Of a DNA stretch of 64,000 nt, positions 58,501 through 64,000 are shown in pieces (position 1 is the first letter of the stretch; the number at the start of each line of letters is the position of its first letter). The translations under genes were made by a program, and so were the position numbers. The DNA lies in assembly GCA_019828545.1 (NCBI GenBank), contig JACVRA010000164.1, positions 1 through 64,000 of the forward strand, read 5' to 3'. The notes below the pieces were generated by a model. The model was not told where the DNA came from. It saw only the letters and a list, made by a program, of their open reading frames with translations, and did no database searches. This DNA comes from Paracamarosporium sp. OC-R06-R3. Lineage: Eukaryota > Ascomycota > Dothideomycetes > Pleosporales > Didymosphaeriaceae.

Positions 58501-59510
58501 AACGGCAGGCAGATGCTTTGTCCTCAAGAGGCATCGAGCTGACCTCCATCGCGCGCGAAAAGCTGCGTGTGTATGATACAGATACTTCCAAGCCCCAACT
58601 CGGTCTCTCGCCGCAGGAGTATGCTTGGCTGGTGCAGCACGGCACCCACATCATCCACAATGCGTGGCCAATGAGCGGCACACGGCCACTCAAGGCCTTC
58701 GAGCCACAGCTCAGGGTGATGCGGAACTTGCTGGATCTGGCGCGCGACATGGCAATTACCGCAGCGCCGCATAGGATCGGTTTCCAGTACGTCTCGTCGA
58801 TCGGTGTGGTTGGCTTCTCAGCGGAATCCCACGTGCTCGAGCAGCCCGTGCCCATGGCCGCGGTAATACCCAGCGGCTACAACGAGGGCAAATGGGTGTG
58901 CGAGCGCATGCTCACGGAGACGCTGCGCCGTCATCCGCGCCTCTTCCGCGCCGCCGTGGCACGGCCAGGTCAGATCTCCGGGTCGACTACAAGCGGCTTT
59001 TGGAATCCGGTCGAACATTTTGCATTCGTGATCAAAAGTGCGCAGTCGCTCCAAGCATGGCCCGACCTACAAGGTGTGCTACATTGGCTACCTGTGGATC
59101 GGTCTGCTAGCGTCATGGTCGACCTGCTGAAGATCGAAGGCTACAATGAGCCAACAACGGAGGTAGATGCATATCCAGTGTATCACATCGACAACCCAGT
59201 CGGCCAACCATGGAAAGACATGTCAGCGGTTCTAGCGCCTGCCTTAGACATACCTTTCCACAACATCGTTCCCTTCGAAGACTGGGTCAAACGGGTGCGC
59301 CAATCATCTCTCCCAGAGACAGAGAACCCGGCCATTCGCGTAATTAGCTTTCTCGAAAGCCATTTCCAGCGCATGGCTTGTGGAGGTATTGTTCTGGACA
59401 CGCAAAGAGCAAGTGAGCATTCGAAAACCATGGCCGCGGAAGGGCCAGTAAGTGCTAATGTGGTGCGATCCTATGTGTCGACTTGGAAGTCATTGGGTTT
59501 CCTGAATTAG
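52566..59510 (+). CDS. Non-reducing polyketide synthase SAT-KS-AT-PT-ACP-R, 2314 aa, intronless
   Basis: SAT about 10-400 with Cys160 (GFCAG) and His282 (GKLHTP). KS about 440-860 with Cys615 (DTACSSS), His750 and His786. AT about 915-1230 with Ser1061 (GHSFGE). PT about 1355-1690 with His1406 ([16 protein letters not shown]); the usual 'VDY' acidic position reads VEF (Glu1554). One ACP with Ser1784 (LGIDSLMG). A Ser/Asp-rich linker of about 95 residues follows, then an NAD(P)-dependent R domain from about 1940 ([10 protein letters not shown], Tyr2105/Lys2109 in YNEGK). There is no C-methyltransferase between ACP and R and no TE. The enzyme should load a starter from the HR-PKS, add malonyl units, cyclise, and release an aldehyde reductively. 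HR+NR-R pairs build azaphilones and sorbicillinoids, but their NR-PKSs normally carry CMeT. The product here is unassigned. Confidence 0.95.
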   Translation: MTATDIPTSLSNGLNATSFIFGGHIGPQSKQTLEKHVRHILEGANAKWILDTVAGLPRYWEAIIERIPEVAGTMQGDRLLADLESWFRHGSASTDPLEPEAELPDLWLGPLMIAIQLDQYWRYLEFRFSGSTGTSVEDLQEKLVKQQPAGSGKIETVGFCAGMIAAVAVASSHNRQDFEKYGAAAVRIGVLLGALVGACEAWDKGLGKGGSVSLATAWRTSKQGDDMKRIVSSLSPDAYVSVLFDESRATVTTSQRLVPKLVRLLRAAGVTAIPLEFKGKLHTPGEERKQHTDALIEICHAMSELQFPDAARLALPTYIDHPEGKPVSSEEVDLIGMVLRSVLANQLNWSATVSKLAASREDISLIAFGLDRPLPPTILRRFGPMQVQFEDIEKHISKPVLSSHGQPQSNDAGISSGSPERVQVTESSKPSPNLEEDGEELIAIVGMSLKVAGADDLEEFAEMLKAGTTQHEVITRERMTHDMLWRDNADADPNRKWYGNFMRDADAFDHKFFKRSPRESLAIDPQGRHSLQAAYQAVEQSGYFTELAASDAAEKERRKHVGCYVGLCSFEYEINMVCHPPTAFTATGGLRSFIPGRVSHYFGWTGPAMTFDTACSSSTVALHNACRDVLSGDVRAALVGGVNVLTNLQWTQNLAAGSFISPSGQCKPFDADADGYCRGDGIAYVFLKKLSTAVADGNAVLGTIRATGVNQNLNSTPLFVPNVPSLSRLFKDVIRKARVDPRDISLVECHGTGTPVGDPAEYESVRLAVGGPLRDTVVPIGSVKGHVGHTEGAAGIVSLIKVLMMMRGNFIPAQASFKTMNPHIHAQPSDMMEVVTSLRPWQGDRKTALINNYGACGSNASVVLTHTAHKPTNTLSTASTSRLPFWITGLDTRSITDYSKALVPYLRSHAGPEGGKATLADVSFNMARQSNTSLPQGLIFSCSSLDELQDKLSQAATSIGNATVRPPRPVVLCFGGQVSTFVGLDRTLYEGVAVLRHYLDECNAAITSQGIDSIYPEIFSTEPIQDVVKLQTALFAMQYASAKSWIDCGLAEKVVSLVGHSFGEITALCVSGVLSLQDTIKLIVGRAQLVKNAWGPDPGAMIAAEADEALVHDILNEVNLISDGSAGIACYNGPHSFTLAASTKAMDTLARILTEKGVKSKRLNVTNAFHSTLVEGLVDRLGEVGKGLTFHDAVIPIERATEHGDPDARPDWSFVGSHMRQPVFFNHAIHRLVKKHPQAIFLEAGSNSTITVMAARALAQAPSTISNALHFQSVSITNTKKGIEGLTDATVALWKQGLRVSFWAHHRLQTSDYAQLLMPPYQFEKSRHWLELKSPIEKVVEVAQKMIASGSHELLAGGRQQQVDPKTLGLWTFIGFEESNSKKKMKLARFRINTASDKYQRLFATHVIAQTAPIAPATLEIDMAIETLFSLKADWRSKGFSPVVRDMLSHSPMCADSTRVYYIDLEPLNKAETQWHCIIHSLGPSSATSTEKHAEMHIDMLSPSDPAFLQEFGRYERIVSHTQCQSVLQLGPSDDGVEALQGRNVYRAFEGVVEFGSVYHGVRYVVGRDGESAGVVHKRHGGDTWLDVPKADSFGQVAGMYVNLLTNLPSSDMFVATGLELVMRSPKAQIVTDGQENGPGIWHVLARHARQSDKAYVTDVFVFDAATGVLAEVILGLRYVRIAKATMSKILARVTIDKSFVKSTAAAVAPSAPRAILPETVEIAKPSPLPSPPVQAKSASSKKPKPSRGRDITEEVRNLVASVSGLEASKMELDSEMADLGIDSLMGMELAREVESTFKCTLDHTEQMKATSLRQFVACVSNAVARTGGGRVVEVEDDGDDYDDGNDRDEVFSNQSRDEGTVSGISTPDNASDFNDKRLVPSSLPSHTSTSNSSAADSTARETEAERLLAAHITGWGTPALEAAENRTACTRTSNGATVIVTGASGSLGSHLVQTLAERSDVTAVVCMNRPVRNVSAEKRQADALSSRGIELTSIAREKLRVYDTDTSKPQLGLSPQEYAWLVQHGTHIIHNAWPMSGTRPLKAFEPQLRVMRNLLDLARDMAITAAPHRIGFQYVSSIGVVGFSAESHVLEQPVPMAAVIPSGYNEGKWVCERMLTETLRRHPRLFRAAVARPGQISGSTTSGFWNPVEHFAFVIKSAQSLQAWPDLQGVLHWLPVDRSASVMVDLLKIEGYNEPTTEVDAYPVYHIDNPVGQPWKDMSAVLAPALDIPFHNIVPFEDWVKRVRQSSLPETENPAIRVISFLESHFQRMACGGIVLDTQRASEHSKTMAAEGPVSANVVRSYVSTWKSLGFLN

Positions 59511-60586
59511 TAGCTGATACGGCTGATCCTTCAGGCTCGATTTTCATCTGTTCCATTTTCAATGTTGTGAGCGTAGCAACGGGTAAGGGTTGTACTATTA
59601 GTTTTCTTTCATTTTATCCTGTATATGAAACGATCGTCGCATTGTCTTCCAAAGCGAGGCCAAAATTCTTATTCATATAAAGAGCTCAGGTGAAGCACAG
59701 CGTGGTCGGAGCGAGCATCTTCCAGGTGATACGTTGAAGGCGTTGACCCAACTACCATGCCGTCACGTAAAGCAGCACAGAATGCGATGAACGTCCCCGA
59801 TCATAGCTTGCAGTTGCACGGGGCGAGCATTGCACTGTTCGCATAGTCGTGCGGCGTGGGTGTAGGTCGACATGGTGAAGGATGGATGAGGCTGTCCACG
59901 CGTCGTGTGTGAAGCCAGGCCGCCCTGAGCGCAAAATGAGCTAAGCGTTTAGTGCGCGTATGAAACACTCGTAGATGACGTGAGAAAACTTACAATACGG
60001 GACGGTTTTCTAACTTGCTATCGAGTCACGGAAAAATTGCGCATAGGCTATTGTTGTTTTCAGGGCCTTTTGGGCTATCACGGGAAGCGATAAAATAGTC
60101 TCAATCTAGAACAATGGTGGTCGGCACCGGCCCGTCTGCACGGCCACCGTTAGACATGAAGGATTCTGAAGATTCACAATCACAGTGGGGAACAATCTAT
60201 GAGCGCTTACAGCAGCAACGTTCGGCCGATAAACCTGCATGATCGGTGAACGTTACTATATACCGTAAGAACGTGCATACCCCGACCGGGGTACGGTGTT
60301 CGACTGTTTAGCAGTCCTCGTTCGTTCCTAGGTCCACTTTGACATCGTCTAACTGATCCGAACTGCTATCTTGACCAACTAGACTGTGCCAGTTCTGGCA
60401 GCCCTCAACAACAGAGGTACCGACTTCAAGCTTCAGCATACCCGGATATAACTACCCCCCACCCACGTGATGTGGGGCCGCATTGCTACTTCATCGTCAG
60501 CCATTATCACGAACAATCACACTTACAACAGCGCATAGTTATAAAAGGAGGCCTTTCCCCACCACTACTTCCGTCCGTTATCGACC
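59511..60586. promoter_or_regulatory. Promoter region of FAD monooxygenase 2
   Basis: 1.1 kb without a supported gene. A TATAAAAG box at 60540-60547 sits 40 bp before the ATG. A 16-bp inverted repeat lies about 300 bp upstream. Confidence 0.5.
60278..60293. repeat. Inverted repeat TACCCCG-AC-CGGGGTA
   Basis: Perfect 7-bp arms with a 2-bp spacer, containing inverted CCG/CGG half-sites, about 300 bp upstream of the FMO 2 start codon. A candidate Zn2Cys6 site. Confidence 0.45.
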
Positions 60587-61934
60587 ATGAGTACTTCCAC
60601 ACCACCAAAGCCGTTCAACCTCGCCATTGTGGGCGGAGGTATCTCCGGTCTTACACTTGCAATTGCCCTCCAAAAACACAACATCCCAATCACTGTCTAC
60701 GAGAGTGCTGCTTCATTTGGTGAAATTGGTGCCGGCGTGGGCTTCGAGTCAAGTATCGTGCGAGTCATGGAGTTCATCTCGCCAGGTATCAAAGAGGGCT
60801 TTCTACGTTGCAGCAACAATGTGAAAGCGGAGCCACCCAAGTGGTTCGACGTGCAAGTTGGGGATACGCGGAAAGTCGATAGCGAAGGCTTCGTTCACGA
60901 GAAGGAGGGCAAGAAGATCAAGCTTGGTGAACCGATCTTCACCATGCCGGCAAGACCAGGTCCAAGAGGAGGTGTCCATCGTGCTCACTTCCTCGACGAA
61001 CTCATCAAGCTTCTTCCATCTGGCATTGCTCAGTTCAAGAAAAAACTTGTTGATGTCACCGAGACGGCTGGTGGCGATGCTGTGCTGCACTTCACGGACG
61101 GTACCACAGCGCAGCACACGGCTGTCATTGGGTGTGATGGAATCAAATCTCGCACGCGGGAATTAGTTCTTGGCAAGGAAGAAGCACGACCGGTATTCTC
61201 TGGAAAGTATGCATACAGAGGCATCATCCCCATGGACAAGGCAGTTGAGTTTTTAGGCGACACGGAACCGAAGACGCCGCAGATGTATTGTGGGTACAGC
61301 GGTCATGTGCTGACCTTCCCAATCGCCAATGGTACGATTTTTAACGGTATGAATTGCTTTTACTCTCTCGTAATACCTCACGCTAATGGTACGCACAGTG
61401 GTGGCATTCAGCTCTAGGGCTGATTGGACTGATCCCGAATGGGTGGTCAAGACATCAAGAGAAGATATGCTTGCAGACTACGCAGAGTGGGATGACAAAG
61501 TCAAATCCATCATGGCCAATATAAAAAATCCGGACATCTGGGCACTCTTCAATCACGTCCCGGCTCGCACCTTCTACCAAGCGCAACCGCGCATATGCTT
61601 GCTCGGGGATGCGGCTCACGCCACGACGCCGCATCAGGGGTCTGGTGCAGGAATGTGCATTGAGGATTGTTACGTACTTAGCGAGCTGCTAGGCGAGGTG
61701 TCTAGCGCCAATGACTTGGAGAAGGCATTCCGCGCTTACGAGGCAGTAAGGCGTCCCAGGACGCTTAAACTGGTTGAAACTAGTCGCCAAGCAGGAATGT
61801 TGTGGGAGTTTGAAGGGCCTGAAGGTGACGATCTCGATGCCTTTGAGCGAAACGCTTTGTCTAGAATGTCCTGGATATGGGATTACAAGATCGAGCAAGA
61901 TCTTGAAAGAGCACTGGAGCTGCTGCGAACTTGA
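60587..61934 (+). CDS. FAD-dependent monooxygenase (salicylate-hydroxylase-like) 2, 431 aa, 2 exons
   Basis: Model: 60587-61346 and 61399-61934 (1296 nt), with a 52-bp intron that rejoins GTIFN to VVAFSSRADW. The FAD motifs are complete: LAIVGGGISGLTLAIAL, TAVIGCDGIKSRTRE and RICLLGDAAHATTPHQGSGAGMCIEDC. An RGGVHRAHFLDEL helix matches salicylate-hydroxylase-type enzymes. It shares the fold with the gene at 49989 but differs throughout: HQGSGAGMCIED here against FLGVGACTGVED there. The two are therefore old paralogues with separate substrates, not a recent duplicate. It follows the NR-PKS in the same direction, 1.1 kb away with its own TATA box. It probably adds a second ring hydroxylation or acts on a later intermediate. 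Confidence 0.9.
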
Positions 61935-62045
61935 CGCCGTAGTATCATCGGAGCTCCCTTTTCGCTGCAACGAAGACGATACTACTTTGAAGGCTATGAA
62001 ATATTTTTACACCCCTAGATCTATCAACACCTATATTTTGTAGCC

Positions 62046-63264
62046 TCAATCCCGAGTTACTTTGATATCTTTCGTCACTGTAATCCCCTCCATGATACGC
62101 TCCTGCGACTCACTCCTACTGACCAACGTAACCACCGCCTCGCTCTTGGGTTCCTTCCTTCCATTTTTCAGTGCATCCATATGAAAGCTCCCCGCCTGTA
62201 TTTTCCCTTTCGACATCTTCCCTCCCTGACTTCCACCGCCATACCTTGCATAGTATCCCCCGCTAGAAGCTCCCCTGCTGCGCCATTTCTGCGGCCACAT
62301 CTTAGATATCGTTCGCCGTAGGCTGATAAGACATGCGCAAATAACGCCGACAGCAGCCTCGATAAAAGACCACAGATTCGTAGGCGCAGACTCCCAGGTG
62401 GGCTCTTTGAGCTTGAGCGTTTGTGGGAGAGTGGCCATGCGCAAGGTTGTGATAAGACAAATGAAGAAGCCGATGCTGAAGAGAACGACGAGGCCGATGC
62501 GATTGCCAAGGGACATATTGAGTTTCATGATCAAGGGGAGCGGAAGGAAAAAGATGATCAAGTCAGTGATAAGATTGGTAATGGCGTTCGTCCAGCTATC
62601 GATGTTAGACTAGTATCTTTTTCAGGGGAAGTAACAGCGTACCGATGCCATGCGAAATTTATACATGTTCCTGGTATCGTGCGATCGTAAACTCGTGCGA
62701 GGGGTTTGCATTGGAATATCCCGACGAACAGGTAGGCGACTGTCCAGAGACCGCTGACTGCCATCATGATCAAGCAGAGTCTACGGAAACCTTGAATAGG
62801 GAATACGCGGTAGTATAGCATAAGGAATGCGAATTTGTTCATTCCGTTTGTAAGGATGTAGAATATTACTGTGAGGTAGAAGTACTGCAGAGCAACTGTC
62901 AGCTAAAGAGTCTCTCCCCGCTCATATAACACACACCTTGAGTGCTTCGCGGACACTGCCGCCGGCTTTCACGAGGTCCGGTACGTGCTGTCCAAAACCG
63001 TAATGAGTGGATGCATATATCATGGCTGCAAAGATGATGAGAAAGACCTGGTCCGTCAGTAAATCTCCTGTTGTCCTAGCTAGCTGTAGGACTTACCGTA
63101 GCAGCAATGACAAAGGCGTCCTCAAGACCAAACCATCCGCGGTTCTGCCATGTAGTTGTCATGCGCATGGCGAGCAGCACAAGTGCAACGACGGACAACG
63201 AAATAGACACCCATCTCAGATCGCGCTGCTCATTCACATACGCAGAGAAAATGACTGTGCCCAT
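62046..63264 (-). CDS. Rhodopsin-like (PTH11/SAT4-type) integral membrane protein, 356 aa, 4 exons
   Basis: Model: complement of 63097-63264, 62937-63047, 62643-62884 and 62046-62595 (1071 nt), introns 49, 52 and 47 bp. Seven hydrophobic segments are recognisable, beginning with WVSISLSVVALVLLAMRM and continuing through FLIIFAAMIYAS, YFYLTVIFYILTN, LCLIMMAVSGLWTVAYLFVGIF, LITDLIIFFLPLPLIM, LVVLFSIGFFICLITTL and LWSFIEAAVGVICACL. The motifs GLEDAFV, NKFAFLMLYYRVFP and FQCKPLARVY with a CINF cysteine match the fungal rhodopsin-domain family (PTH11-related), followed by a basic cytoplasmic tail. Members are proposed receptors; a few sit in metabolite clusters without known function. It is tail-to-tail with FMO 2 (111 bp apart). 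Cluster membership is uncertain. Confidence 0.85.
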
Positions 63265-64000
63265 CGTTGCACGCTGGTGTCACGACCGAACCAGATCGTA
63301 TCAAGGGACATAAACAAGGGGGGTTGCGCAATGCTCAGTAGTCAGATCAAGAAGCTTGTGCGGTATAAGTAGCTTTAAAGGTGATCTTTTGATCTGTGGT
63401 CGATCTTTTCCTGGTGAAGTGCGTGTCAAGGAATAAAAAACGTGGTACATGAGTGTACCGTGGAAGCACGTTCGCACTCAGGGCATGGGATGTCCCGTCA
63501 CCATGAGGAACGCTGTGAGGAGCCGGAGAGCGCCCTGTCGATCAGGTCGTCTCGCGTCTCCTGTCACTGATGCACACGCGGTACCGCCTTACCAAGGTCC
63601 TGGATCCTTTTGATTACTGCGCATGTGGTCTCAGGCTATCCACTCGGGTCTATTCCGGCTCGAACATGGTATTGACAGACGAAACCCAATGCCCAGACAT
63701 TACCCTGAAAATTTTGACCTGCTATGTGCTTCAGACGATGTCACCAAGACCGGTGTGGCAGGCAGTTTCCAGCTCTAGTGCGCTGCATACTTGCGGCGTG
63801 GTCAACTCCCACGTTGTGGCGCCCTAACGGGACGCTCTGCCTCGTTGTTATTCTCGCCTGCCTATGGTTGACGATGATTGCTTGATCTAATGATAGATGA
63901 GGGTACGCTAGGCGGACTCGAAACGGTATTCACCCGACAGTGACAGGTTGACATGTCTGTTAAAGTTTTCCAACATCGATGATCCTGGTTATGCAATGTC
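63265..64000. other. Window end, no supported gene
   Basis: Upstream region of the membrane protein gene. An 85-residue plus frame at 63570-63827 has no recognisable feature. Confidence 0.4.

Noticed and set aside
35095..61934. Assignment as a resorcylic acid lactone (radicicol/zearalenone type) cluster
   Set aside because: Those NR-PKSs end in a thioesterase that forms the macrolactone; this one ends in a reductase domain with TGASGSLG and YNEGK motifs.
23708..61934. Assignment as the sorbicillin or a known azaphilone cluster
   Set aside because: Gene types overlap (HR-PKS, NR-PKS-R, FMO, FAD oxidase), but the NR-PKS lacks the CMeT domain those pathways need; kept only as an analogy.

Overview
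The window is genomic DNA of a filamentous ascomycete (Pezizomycotina). The signs are short spliceosomal introns (about 45-125 bp, GT-AG with CTAAC/CTAAT-like branch sites and one GC-AG), Zn2Cys6 regulators, HET-domain proteins, a 2EXR protein, a PTH11/rhodopsin-type membrane protein and iterative type I PKSs. The class is not certain; a Dothideomycete-like origin is only a guess. No rRNA, tRNA, CRISPR array or intact transposon was seen.

Layout. 0-9.4 kb: 3' end of a TPR (NLR-type) gene, a decayed glutathione-transferase (GST) fragment, a Zn2Cys6 regulator divergent from a full-size PDR-type ABC transporter, and a broken STAND/NLR N-terminus. 9.8-22.9 kb: mixed genes that do not look biosynthetic (2EXR protein, intact GST, conserved Pro/Gln-rich protein, two HET-type genes, nitroreductase, PHO85-like kinase). 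23.7-61.9 kb: a polyketide cluster. In order it holds a secreted GMC oxidoreductase (-), a secreted berberine-bridge-type FAD oxidase (+), a Zn2Cys6 regulator (+), a highly reducing PKS (-), a nitroreductase relic (-), an O-methyltransferase (+), a stand-alone enoyl-reductase-like MDR protein (-), a SnoaL/NTF2-like small protein (+), an FAD monooxygenase (-), a non-reducing PKS with a terminal reductase domain (+) and a second FAD monooxygenase (+). 62.0-63.3 kb: a 7-TM rhodopsin-like membrane protein.

Inferred logic. The HR-PKS (KS-AT-DH-degenerate MT-ER-KR-ACP) would make a reduced alkyl starter. The SAT domain of the NR-PKS (SAT-KS-AT-PT-ACP-R) would accept it. After extension and PT-guided cyclisation, the R domain would release an aromatic aldehyde. 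The two salicylate-hydroxylase-like monooxygenases could hydroxylate or dearomatise it, as in azaphilone and sorbicillinoid pathways. The O-methyltransferase, SnoaL-like protein and the two secreted flavo-oxidases would finish it. Unlike those families, the NR-PKS has no C-methyltransferase domain and the HR-PKS methyltransferase motif is degraded, so the core is predicted to lack C-methyl groups. That combination is the most interesting feature here.

Exon structures were rebuilt by hand from splice signals and family conservation. Every multi-exon model given sums to an intact reading frame.
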